Below, in pieces: positions 43,138-51,253 of a DNA stretch of 64,000 nt (positions are counted from its first letter, which is position 1; every line of letters begins with the position of its first letter). Source of the DNA: Dehalococcoidia bacterium (GTDB taxonomy: Bacteria; Chloroflexota; Dehalococcoidia; SM23-28-2). A program made the translations under genes and the position numbers. The notes beneath the pieces are model-generated. The model saw nothing but the letters and a program-made list of their open reading frames with translations, was not told the DNA's origin and did not search any database. The stretch spans positions 62,001 to 126,000 of the forward strand of contig JAUWYP010000001.1 in assembly GCA_030615765.1 (NCBI GenBank), written 5' to 3'.

Positions 43138-44400
43138 TTACCTGGGATGCCTTTTCTGTGTGGGCATGGTGGTGGCTCGTGCCTGCCCCTTGCGCAGTGC
43201 CTTCGCCGCGTACATGTTGGCATCCGCCCACTGCAGGATCTCGCCAACGTCCTCTCCGCTCCAAGGGTAGCCTGCGACGCCGCAGGAGACGGTGAGGATC
43301 AGCTCTATGCCGTCGCCTTCATATATGGGGCTTGTCTGCAATGCCTTCTCGAGACGTGTGGCGAGGGCGGAAGCGCGGCGCTTGTCGGTGTTCGGCATCA
43401 GGACGGCGAACTCGTCGCCCCCGATTCGGGCAGGGATGTCCTCGGCTCGAAGGCAATTAGCTAGCACCTTTCCCAAATTCGCCAGCACGACGTCTCCCAC
43501 GTTGTGGCCATAGGTGTCGTTGATCAACTTGAGGCTGTCGACGTCCAGAATGAGCAGGCCGAGGGAGCTGCCAGAGCGGCGAGCAGCCTTCAGCTCTTTC
43601 TCTAGCTGCTCGAAGAAATGGCGGCGGTTGAAGAGCTGCGTCAGCTCATCGTGTGTTGCCACTTCGCGCAAGTCCGTGCTGTGATGAAGGTTGTCCAGCG
43701 TCAGACCTACGGCCAGGCCAATAATGGCGAGGAGTCTCTTGTCGCTAAGGTCCGAGGCTTTCCGTCCGCCAACCAGGATTAGCAGGCCAACGAATCGGTC
43801 CAGCGAGAGCAGTGGTACATAGACTACGCGGCCATGGCCGTCGGAGGCGGACAGCCAAGCACGGTCCTCGCTGGCCGAGGTGACGACAACTTTGCGTTCC
43901 TCTATCGCCTGCTTGACAGCCTGCTGGCACCATGGCAGGGGCGTTGCCAGGGGCACGTCCTCAGGCGGGATGCCGTGTGTGGCTATCGTGGTCAGTTGGT
44001 CATCATGGTGGGCGCTCCAGGCTAGGATGACCTTTTCTACTCCCAGCAGCTCGGCCACCAAGCGTACAGACTGTTCGCAGGCCTGGCCGAGATCATGCCT
44101 GGCGCCCAGTTCCATGGCTAACATGCTGGGATAGATGCCTTGCTTTCGTAGCCTAAAGAACCTGGCGAAAGCGTACTCGATGGCAGCCGTGGCGACAGCC
44201 AAGCAGCAACCAAGGGTCACCAAGGTCTGCAGCGCGTTCATGCCCAGGACGAAGTAGTTTATGATGACGAACGCGGCAATGGCCCCGTACGCACCGATCT
44301 GTATCCTCGTTTTTTCGGTGCGGACGTGGTGGAGAGGATCACCGAACGCGCTGCGATATGCGCCTACGGTGTCTGTCGCGACCGCCTTGGAGTCCTTCAA
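43138..44400 (-). CDS. Diguanylate cyclase with membrane and GAF-like domains
   Basis: 420 residues from TTG 44400 after GGAGGG. Two membrane segments (about 35-78) are followed by a GAF-like sensor domain (about 95-245) and a GGDEF domain (about 250-405). The active site IGGDEFAVLMP is intact, and RAED lies five residues before it, the RxxD inhibitory site that binds the c-di-GMP product. It should make c-di-GMP in response to a ligand of the sensor domain. The N-terminal membrane part has no large external loop, so sensing is probably cytoplasmic. Confidence 0.92.
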   Translation of the reverse strand: MKDSKAVATDTVGAYRSAFGDPLHHVRTEKTRIQIGAYGAIAAFVIINYFVLGMNALQTLVTLGCCLAVATAAIEYAFARFFRLRKQGIYPSMLAMELGARHDLGQACEQSVRLVAELLGVEKVILAWSAHHDDQLTTIATHGIPPEDVPLATPLPWCQQAVKQAIEERKVVVTSASEDRAWLSASDGHGRVVYVPLLSLDRFVGLLILVGGRKASDLSDKRLLAIIGLAVGLTLDNLHHSTDLREVATHDELTQLFNRRHFFEQLEKELKAARRSGSSLGLLILDVDSLKLINDTYGHNVGDVVLANLGKVLANCLRAEDIPARIGGDEFAVLMPNTDKRRASALATRLEKALQTSPIYEGDGIELILTVSCGVAGYPWSGEDVGEILQWADANMYAAKALRKGQARATTMPTQKRHPR

Positions 44401-44544
44401 GCGTCCCTCCTCGGGCTGCTGACAGGCATGGCAAACCTGCCGCGGGTTACACCGCGTGCAAAGAAGAGACGCTGGATGTCTTATCAGCGTTACGAGGGCT
44501 TTGGCGGCCGGAGGGCTGGGAGAGGGCGGTTTGAGCGCTTCCTG

Positions 44545-45909
44545 TCAGATGGCTAGCGACCCGAAGGCCCGCTGCACCACCTCCGGCAGGGCCGGGTGCA
44601 CGTAGATGGACTGGGTGATGGCGTCCGTGGTTAGGCGCATCCTCATGGCGTTAGCGACCTCCTGGATGAGCATGGACGCCTCGCTGCCGATAATGTGGCA
44701 GCCCAGGATCTCGCCCGTCTCGCGGTGCGCCACGGCCTTCACGAAACCATCTCTGTCCTCGATGGACGAGCCGTAGGCGGTATCGTAGTAGCTGTATGTG
44801 CTGGCAACATAGGGCAGGCCCTGCTCTCTGGCCTGTCGCTCCGTCAGACCAACGCTGCCGACCTGAGGCGAGGCGAAGATGGCGTGAGGCATGGCGTGGT
44901 AGTCTACGGGCACCTTGTTCTCAGGGTTGAAGATGTTGTGGGCCACGTGAGCGGCCTCCAGGTTGGCGCTGTGCTTCAGCAGGTAGCGGCCCACGATGTC
45001 GCCCAGAGCCCAGACGCCCGGCACATCCGTCTCCAGGTACTCGTTGGCCTTGATGAAGCCCCGCTCGTCCACTGCCACCCCCGTCTGCGTCACGGCCAGC
45101 AGGTCGGTGTTCGGCACCCGTCCCACCGCCAGGAGGAGCGCGTCCGCGGCCAGGGTCCGCTGCTGCCCGTCCGAAGCGACCTCCAGCACGATCTCCCCGC
45201 CGTCCCGCTGCGCTCGCCTGACGACGGTGTTGAGGAGCATGGCGAAGCGGCGTTGATACACTTCCGTGAAGCGAGCGGACACGTCGTCGTCCTCCAGCCG
45301 GAGCAGTCGAGGCCCCCGGTGGACGATGGTCACCTCGGTTCCCAGGGCGCCGAAGAAGTGCGCCAGCTCGGCGGCGATGTAGCCTCCCCCAACGATAACC
45401 AGCCTTCGGGGCTGGCTCGGCAGGCGGAGCGCCTGGTCGGAGGTGATGAACGGAACGTCGGCCAGGCCATCGATGTCCGGGATGCGCGGCCGCGTCCCAG
45501 CGGCGATGACGATGGTCTCCGCGGCGATGCGCTCGCTGCCCACTTCCAGAGCCTTGTGCTCCACGAACTTGCCGGTGTCCTTGAAGACGGTAGTGTTCGG
45601 GTGCTGGCGGTTCCCTTCCTCTATGGCCTGAGCGTCGGGGTCGATGGTGTTGACTACCCGGTTCACGATGAAGTCCCAGTCCACGGCGGACACCTGGGCG
45701 GTGATCCCGAACAGCTCAGCCCGCCGGATCGTCTCCATGACATCGGCGGTATGGATCAGCATCTTGGATGGAATACAGCCGCGGTTGAGACAGGTCCCGC
45801 CGAACGGCCCGTGCTCCACCACCGCGACGGAGAGCCCGCGGGCGACCGCTTCGGATGAGACCTCGAGGCCGGAGCCCGAACCGATGACTATCAGATCGAA
45901 GGACTGCAT
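44545..45909 (-). CDS. FAD-dependent disulfide reductase (mycothione/mercuric reductase type)
   Basis: 454 residues, ATG start. FAD-binding VIGSGSGLEVSSEA at the start, redox-active cysteines in GGTCLNRGCIPSK near 38, NAD(P)-binding VIVGGGYIAAELAHFF near 172, FAD contact VWALGDIVGR near 300, and the dimer-interface His-Glu pair in HPALPEVVQRA near 437. It is thus a full-length group I pyridine nucleotide-disulfide oxidoreductase. GSGSG instead of GGGPGG near the N-terminus resembles mycothione reductase, but dihydrolipoamide and mercuric reductases are close relatives. It is 19 bases from the next gene on the same strand. Confidence 0.85.
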   Translation of the reverse strand: MQSFDLIVIGSGSGLEVSSEAVARGLSVAVVEHGPFGGTCLNRGCIPSKMLIHTADVMETIRRAELFGITAQVSAVDWDFIVNRVVNTIDPDAQAIEEGNRQHPNTTVFKDTGKFVEHKALEVGSERIAAETIVIAAGTRPRIPDIDGLADVPFITSDQALRLPSQPRRLVIVGGGYIAAELAHFFGALGTEVTIVHRGPRLLRLEDDDVSARFTEVYQRRFAMLLNTVVRRAQRDGGEIVLEVASDGQQRTLAADALLLAVGRVPNTDLLAVTQTGVAVDERGFIKANEYLETDVPGVWALGDIVGRYLLKHSANLEAAHVAHNIFNPENKVPVDYHAMPHAIFASPQVGSVGLTERQAREQGLPYVASTYSYYDTAYGSSIEDRDGFVKAVAHRETGEILGCHIIGSEASMLIQEVANAMRMRLTTDAITQSIYVHPALPEVVQRAFGSLAI

Positions 45910-45928
45910 GGCACGCCTCGCATATGGC

Positions 45929-47047
45929 TCAGGCCAGCGGCTTGGTCATGGCCAGGTCTTCATACGCTTCCAGTCCCTGCGCTCTCATTGCTGCCATGAG
46001 GGTTTCCGGGTCAAAACAGGCCTCTGGGGCGTACACGCCGCCGCCCTCCACGGTTAGCTCTTTGCGGGCCAGCATCTGCGTGCCCGCAGAGAGGCAGATG
46101 GCGGTGGCCTCGCGCATCTGGCCGACGCCACATATCATCCGGTGCACCCTTGCTCCGCCCTTTTCGCCCCACACATCGACGCGCAGCGCCCCCGGCGCCG
46201 GCTGCTGTCCGCCTGTCAGGTGCTCGATGGGCGCAAGGAGGCGGGCGGTGTGGTCAATGCGGCTGTCGCTGGCGAACAGGCCTCGCTGCGCCGGCCATAT
46301 GAAGAGCGCAGCGCCTCGGCCAAAGCCCATGAAGAAGCTGCACTCCTCCACCCCAGGGATGAAGTGGGGAACCGTCACCGGCTCGCTGTGGCCCATATTC
46401 CAGAGCCTAATGCGGCCGAACTGAGGGAACTCTACCACCCTCTCCTCGCTGCAGGCCGGCACCATCACCTGTCTGCCCTCGCGCCAGACGGCCACCTCGC
46501 CGGTAATGATGTGCAACATGTGCTTGAGCACTGCCTCGCCGCCGCCTGCATTCAAGGGCTGGAACACGCTCACGTCTACGCGCCGAGGGCGGTCCATCTG
46601 CTGGGCCAGGTAGCGGATGCACACGTTGGAGACGCCGGGGCTGGTACCCAGGCCAGTGATAATGATGCGGCCCGCGTCCCGGGCAGGCTGGTCGAACTCG
46701 GTCAGCACCGCTTGGGCTGCGGTCCACTCGTCGCAGATGCTGGCGTAGTCGACGCCCGCTTCGATGGCTGCCCTGACCAGCCTGGTCTCGTAGCGGTAGA
46801 AGGGGCCCAGGGTGGAAGCGGCCACGTCGTAGCCCTGCATTGCCTCGACGAGAGCGTCGTGGTCGTCGGCGTCCACCGCCTTGACGTCCACCGGAGCGCC
46901 CCGGCCGCGCAGGGTGGCGGCAAGCTTGTCGGCGGCGATGACACTGCGGTCAGCGATGGTCACGTGGTCGACGCCGGACGCGCTCACCATGTCCTCGACC
47001 GTCCTGCTGCCCACGTCGCCGGCGCCTCCGAAAACGATGATCCTCAT
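45929..47047 (-). CDS. Saccharopine-dehydrogenase-like NAD(P)-binding protein
   Basis: 372 residues. Rossmann motif IIVFGGAGDVGSRT at the start and ADRSVIAADKLAATL after strand 2, followed by the saccharopine-dehydrogenase-type catalytic half with TGLGTSPGVSNV near 150. Relatives include saccharopine reductases and carboxynorspermidine dehydrogenases; the substrate is unknown. It lies upstream of the disulfide reductase on the same strand and may be cotranscribed with it. Confidence 0.8.
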   Translation of the reverse strand: MRIIVFGGAGDVGSRTVEDMVSASGVDHVTIADRSVIAADKLAATLRGRGAPVDVKAVDADDHDALVEAMQGYDVAASTLGPFYRYETRLVRAAIEAGVDYASICDEWTAAQAVLTEFDQPARDAGRIIITGLGTSPGVSNVCIRYLAQQMDRPRRVDVSVFQPLNAGGGEAVLKHMLHIITGEVAVWREGRQVMVPACSEERVVEFPQFGRIRLWNMGHSEPVTVPHFIPGVEECSFFMGFGRGAALFIWPAQRGLFASDSRIDHTARLLAPIEHLTGGQQPAPGALRVDVWGEKGGARVHRMICGVGQMREATAICLSAGTQMLARKELTVEGGGVYAPEACFDPETLMAAMRAQGLEAYEDLAMTKPLA

Positions 47048-47112
47048 CCCTTGCCTCCTTCAGGCTGAGTCCTGAGCGTGCTGGCTTGCCCTCACATTAC
47101 ATCATACAGCGT

Positions 47113-47658
47113 CTAGGCTGATGTGGTGTGCAAGCGATCCCGCAGTCTTGCCAGCAGGTCACTCTGGACCTGTGACCGGTTGGCTTCGGTCAGCAGTATG
47201 ACCTCCACCTCGGGACGGGCCTTGACGGCGTCTGCCCAGGGATGGGGGGCCAGCATGATGCTTCCCAGTACGATCTTCCCGCTCTCCAGCGCCGATAGCA
47301 CTGCCTGACGAAATCGGTTTGAAAACAGCTCCATCTTGCCGATCTCATCGATCACCACCAGGGCAGCCCTCGCCGTGGCCCGCTCGATGGCCGGCACCCC
47401 CACGCCGTCGATGGCCTCCAGGTCCACTCCGTACTTGCTCACCCTGCGACGGCTGGGGCTGTGGACGCTGGCCAGGGTGGCGGTGTGCCCATCCAGGGTG
47501 ATGAGAGCGAAGCCCTCACGCCGACCGCCGCGGCGGATCTCCTCGGTGTAGAAGCCGCCGGCGGCCACGCTCAGGTCCTCCATCAGGCGGCGGATGACGG
47601 TGGTCTTGCCGCAGCCGGGGCCGCCGGTGAGGAGAAAGGCGGTCTTGCTCTCAGGCAT
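47113..47658 (-). CDS. THEP1-like nucleoside-triphosphatase
   Basis: 181 residues. Walker A is LLTGGPGCGKTTVIRRL near residue 9 and Walker B VVIDEIGKMELFS near 100, matching the NTPase/THEP1 family, together with GGFYTEEIRRGGRREGF near 34. Members hydrolyse ATP and GTP and may act on RNA or nucleotides. It lies 27 bases after a macro-domain gene on the same strand, which may be a functional pairing in nucleotide metabolism. Confidence 0.9.
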   Translation of the reverse strand: MPESKTAFLLTGGPGCGKTTVIRRLMEDLSVAAGGFYTEEIRRGGRREGFALITLDGHTATLASVHSPSRRRVSKYGVDLEAIDGVGVPAIERATARAALVVIDEIGKMELFSNRFRQAVLSALESGKIVLGSIMLAPHPWADAVKARPEVEVILLTEANRSQVQSDLLARLRDRLHTTSA

Positions 47659-47685
47659 GGCCTAGCACCCGAACAACTTGGGCGG

Positions 47686-48204
47686 TCACTCCACGCTGGC
47701 GCCCTGACTCGACCGCCACACCGTCTCGAAGGCCTGATAGGCCGGCTCGTCGTAGAGGACGAAGACGACCCGCTCCAGGCTGGTGTCGCTAGCGCTGTGC
47801 CTGCGCACGACGTCCAGCATGATGCGAGCGCACTCTTCGAGGGGGAAGCCGCCCACGCCCGTGCCCAGGGCCGGAAAGGCGATGCTCTTCAGCCCCAGCT
47901 CATCGGCCCGCTGCAGGCTGTTCTGGGTGGCCTGGCGGATCTTGTCGGCGTCGGTGCGCAGGTCTCGCCCCATCACCGCCGCGTGGATGACGTAGCGCGC
48001 CTTCAGGCGACCGCCGCCGGTAACCACGGCCTCGCCGATGGGGATCGGCCCCTTGGCTACCGCTTCGTCCTCGATCTCCTGGCCGCCGGCGCGCTTGATC
48101 GCCCCGGCCACGCCGGCTCCCATCCAGAGGTGGTTATTGGCGGCGTTGACAACGGCCTCGGCATCGTGCTGGGCGATGTCTCCGCGGGTGAGAAGAATCT
48201 CCAT
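47686..48204 (-). CDS. Macro-domain protein
   Basis: 172 residues, about the size of a single macro domain. AEAVVNAANNHLWMGAGVAG near residue 14 and FPALGTGVGGFPLEEC near 108 are the ADP-ribose-binding loops. It likely hydrolyses or binds ADP-ribose derivatives such as O-acetyl-ADP-ribose. It is the first gene of the pair with the THEP1-like NTPase. Confidence 0.92.
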   Translation of the reverse strand: MEILLTRGDIAQHDAEAVVNAANNHLWMGAGVAGAIKRAGGQEIEDEAVAKGPIPIGEAVVTGGGRLKARYVIHAAVMGRDLRTDADKIRQATQNSLQRADELGLKSIAFPALGTGVGGFPLEECARIMLDVVRRHSASDTSLERVVFVLYDEPAYQAFETVWRSSQGASVE

Positions 48205-48290
48205 GGCGAACCTCCACGTGGGGTGGATCAGCCTTGGGCTGATGGCACGAGTATAGAGCAGCCCTGGGCGGTGTCAAGGCGGGCCGAGGG

Positions 48291-48606
48291 CTAGCGGGAG
48301 ATCAGGAACAGGGTGCCCCACATGGCGGTGACCACCAGCCAGTGGAAGGCCACGCAGCCGGCTAGATTGCCGGTGCGCTGGCGCAAGAGGCCCAGGAAGA
48401 GGCTGCCCAGGGTGAGGGCCCAATCGAGTGCAGTGCCCGATGTCCTCTGGTCTGAGGGAGAGCAGATTGCCGTAGGCGATGATGAGGAGCGCCAGCGCTA
48501 CAGCGACCGCCGTCGCTTGCCCGATGGCGGGAAGAGCCCTGGCCAGGACGGGGGGCCTGACAGCCGCGCGCGCTTCTGGATCGCCGATGGGCGGTTGCAG
48601 AGTCAC
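48291..48606 (-). pseudogene. Degenerate CPBP-family membrane protease gene
   Basis: Two pieces in different frames: an N-terminal piece from ATG 48606 with one hydrophobic segment (AVAVALALLIIAYGNLLSLR), then, after a frame change near 48430, a C-terminal piece (LGSLFLGLLRQRTGNLAGC, then FHWLVVTAMWGTLFLISR and stop at 48291). The latter matches the last conserved helices of CPBP (Abi/CAAX-type) intramembrane proteases. The middle of the family, with the EExxR motif, is missing. The gene is therefore both internally deleted and out of frame. Confidence 0.6.
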
Positions 48607-49022
48607 GACCTCTGCTCACTATAGACGCAATTTCCCCCCGAGCCAATACCGCTTGCTCACCGTCTCCGCATTCTCAGGGAGATGGTGGAGGTAGCAATGT
48701 GACAGCCGAAGGTGCTGAGGGATACGCTATGGGACAGGAAAGCCGATAAGAGCCAAAAGAGAAAGCCCCCAAGGAACCTTCCTGCTTCGTCCACCCTCTG
48801 GCTTGCCGTCGAACCGTCCGCTTGCGCTTCCGCTTCGCCGGCTCCCCTTTGGGGGGCTCCGCTTACTCAGCCCCTTGGGAGCAACAAACATTATCTCTCA
48901 AAACCGGGTAAGCTGTCAAGAAGGAGATCAATGTCTAAGAAGCGGTGAGGCGAGATTTGTCGGCCATTACCTCTTGTGTTCTTCCGTCACCTACCATAAA
49001 GTCGAAATTCCGCCCCACTAAC
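48607..49022. other. Intergenic region without a supported gene
   Basis: About 415 bases. No frame has convincing coding character. CCCCTTTGGGG can form a small hairpin near 48844-48855 with G/C-rich repeats around it, and an ideal ribosome site AAGGAG (48920-48925) precedes a five-codon ORF, ATG to TGA, at 48931. It may hold decayed sequence next to the CPBP pseudogene or an untranslated RNA; nothing decides. Confidence 0.4.
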
Positions 49023-49955
49023 CTAGGATAGCAGCTCATGTTTCAGTATGCCGATGAAGGGAAGATTACGGTAGCGCTGGTGATAGTCCAGACCGTATCC
49101 GACCACAAACTCGTCGGGGACCTCGAAGCCGATGTAGTCCAGGGGCACGTCCACCAAGCGGCGTGCTCGCTTGTCCAGCAGGGCGCAGACTTTGAGCGAG
49201 GCCGGCCGGTGCGACCACAGGCGCTCCAGAATACGATTGAGGGTCATCCCGGTGTCGACGATGTCCTCTATCAGGAGGACGTGCTGACCGGCGATATTCA
49301 GGTCGAGGTCTTTGAGGATCTTGACCGCTCCACCACTGTCTCCTTCGTACGAGGAGATGGCCATGAAGTCTACCGATACGGGCAGGGAGGTGTGTCGGAG
49401 CAGGTCGGCCATGAAGAAGAAGACGCCCTTGAGAACGCCCACCGCCACTGGCGCCCGGCCGCTGTAATCGCGGGAGATCTGAGCGCCTAGCTCGCCCACG
49501 CGTCGCTGGATCTTGCTGGCGCTGATCAGGACGCGGTCGATGTCCGGCACTTTTTTCGCGTCGGGTGGGCCGTAGCCGTACTTGGCCAGCAGGCGCAGGT
49601 AGTCCTTCTTATTGAGCAGCTTGACGTTGACCTGCGGGTAGAGCTCGCGCAACAGGCGCACCTTGCGGTTCTTCTCGGTGATCAGCTTCTGTCTGAGGGT
49701 GGTGAGCTCTATGTAGAGATTGAGGTCAGGCAGGAAGAAGTCGGGAGTGAACGCCTCCAGGATGCGTTCGCCTTTCCGCCGCAAGGGGAAGGAACTGGGC
49801 TCGTATAGCCAGGAGATGCCGTAGAAATCGAGGATGTGGGCGAACTCGGCCTCGCTCTCGTGGGCGAACTGCACCCGCGCGGCTCTGACAGAGGCCGCTG
49901 GCGGCATGGGCTTGGCCGCCGTCGCTGAACGCCTCCGTGGCGAACGTCTGGCCAT
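49023..49955 (-). CDS. Hypoxanthine phosphoribosyltransferase with nuclease-like N-terminal domain
   Basis: 310 residues. The C-terminal part (about 135-310) is a type I phosphoribosyltransferase of the Hpt family, with PRPP loop VLLIEDIVDTGMTLNRIL near 233 and VGVLKGVFFFMADLLRH near 172. The N-terminal part (about 28-128) looks like a PD-(D/E)xK nuclease fold: an early Glu, TPDFFLPDLNLYIELTTL near 70-87 and a basic region after it, with Thr where the catalytic Lys is expected. Hpt alone is about 180 residues. The fusion might target purine salvage to nucleic acid or use a dead nuclease fold for binding. Confidence 0.85.
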   Translation of the reverse strand: MARRSPRRRSATAAKPMPPAASVRAARVQFAHESEAEFAHILDFYGISWLYEPSSFPLRRKGERILEAFTPDFFLPDLNLYIELTTLRQKLITEKNRKVRLLRELYPQVNVKLLNKKDYLRLLAKYGYGPPDAKKVPDIDRVLISASKIQRRVGELGAQISRDYSGRAPVAVGVLKGVFFFMADLLRHTSLPVSVDFMAISSYEGDSGGAVKILKDLDLNIAGQHVLLIEDIVDTGMTLNRILERLWSHRPASLKVCALLDKRARRLVDVPLDYIGFEVPDEFVVGYGLDYHQRYRNLPFIGILKHELLS

Positions 49956-50200
49956 TCCAACTGTATTCTAACTCGCTTAGAAGCTATGTTCCACTGGAGG
50001 CCCTTGCGCACTCTTCCAATGCTTGATAATGCTCGTCAAGCCGTATATCATCGGGCTATAGTCTCAGATTTGTCTGGACGCTGTCGACATATGCTAGGAG
50101 CTCTACGGCGAAGGGGGTTGGCGGTGATGGCCCAGGGCGCTGCTGGACGACTGGACGTGTAGGAATGTACTCGGCTGGCCAATCGATGGGAGGCGTCACC

Positions 50201-51253
50201 ATGCAGGAGAAATTCCGCACGATCCACTATGGTATCGGCGCCATCGGCAGCGAGGTGCTCAAGGTGGCGCTGCAACGGCAGGATATCCAGGTGGTGGGGG
50301 CCATCGATACTCATCCGGCTAAGGCTGGCCGCGAGCTGGGGGAAGTGCTGGGCCTCGGCCGCCAGTTGGGCATCACGATCAGCTATGATGCGGAGCCCTT
50401 GCTTCGGGACACATCGGCAGATGTGGTGGTGCAAATGACCACCTCCCACCTGATGACGGTCTATCCCCAGTTGGTGCAGGCGGTGGCTAGCGAGAAGAAT
50501 GTTATCTCTAGTTGTGAGGAGCTGTCCTATCCCTGGGCTGGTCAGGACGAGCTGGCCCGCAAGCTGGACAGGAGAGCCAAGGAAGCTGGTGTCACGGTTT
50601 TGGGGGCGGGCATCAACCCCGGCTTCGTGATGGATGTCCTGCCTCTGGTGCTCACCAGTCCCTGCCAGGAGGTGCAGTCGATAGCTATCACTCGGGTGGT
50701 GGACACATCGACGCGGCGGCTGCAACTCCAGATAAAGATGGGTACGGGGCTATCTCCCACGGAGTTTCGCTTTCGAGTCTCCGATGGGACAATAGGTCAC
50801 GTAGGGCTCAGAGAGTCGCTGTTCATGATTGCCGAGACGATGGGCTGGCAGCTCGACGAGGTGAAGGAGTCGATAGAGCCGATTGTGGCGACGCGGCGCT
50901 GGGAGACAGGCGCCTTTATTGTGGAGAAGGGACGCGTGGCTGGGGTACGCCAGACAACAGTCGCCATGGCGGGCAACCGCGAGGTCATTCGCCTCGAGCT
51001 CCAGATGTCGCTGGGGGCTGAGCAGCCGCACGATTCGATAGTCATCGACGGCAAGCCTCCCATCAACCTAACCATAGCCGGTGGCATCCAGGGCGATCAG
51101 GCCGCGGCGGCCATAATGGTGAACCTGATCCCGGCGGTGGTGAGGGCCCGACCCGGCCTGCTGACCATGCGTGACCTTCCCTTCATCCCCTGGTGGAGCG
51201 CTCGCGGCTGGTGGAAGGAAGTGCCCCATGACGAGCATCTTAGGGTCCTATAG
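50201..51253 (+). CDS. 2,4-diaminopentanoate-dehydrogenase-like oxidoreductase
   Basis: 350 residues from ATG 50201, behind GGGAGG. The N-terminal Rossmann domain (HYGIGAIGSEVLKVALQ) resembles dihydrodipicolinate reductase, followed by the long C-terminal domain of the Ord family (LGAGINPGFVMDVLPLVL near 140). Known members oxidise 2,4-diaminopentanoate in ornithine breakdown; the substrate here is unknown. The stop lies inside the next gene (26 bases overlap), so the pair is coupled. Confidence 0.75.
   Translation: MQEKFRTIHYGIGAIGSEVLKVALQRQDIQVVGAIDTHPAKAGRELGEVLGLGRQLGITISYDAEPLLRDTSADVVVQMTTSHLMTVYPQLVQAVASEKNVISSCEELSYPWAGQDELARKLDRRAKEAGVTVLGAGINPGFVMDVLPLVLTSPCQEVQSIAITRVVDTSTRRLQLQIKMGTGLSPTEFRFRVSDGTIGHVGLRESLFMIAETMGWQLDEVKESIEPIVATRRWETGAFIVEKGRVAGVRQTTVAMAGNREVIRLELQMSLGAEQPHDSIVIDGKPPINLTIAGGIQGDQAAAAIMVNLIPAVVRARPGLLTMRDLPFIPWWSARGWWKEVPHDEHLRVL

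Noticed and set aside
48931-48948. Five-codon ORF after a perfect AAGGAG
   Set aside because: Too short to support a peptide gene and no longer frame continues it; recorded only as part of the gene-free stretch.
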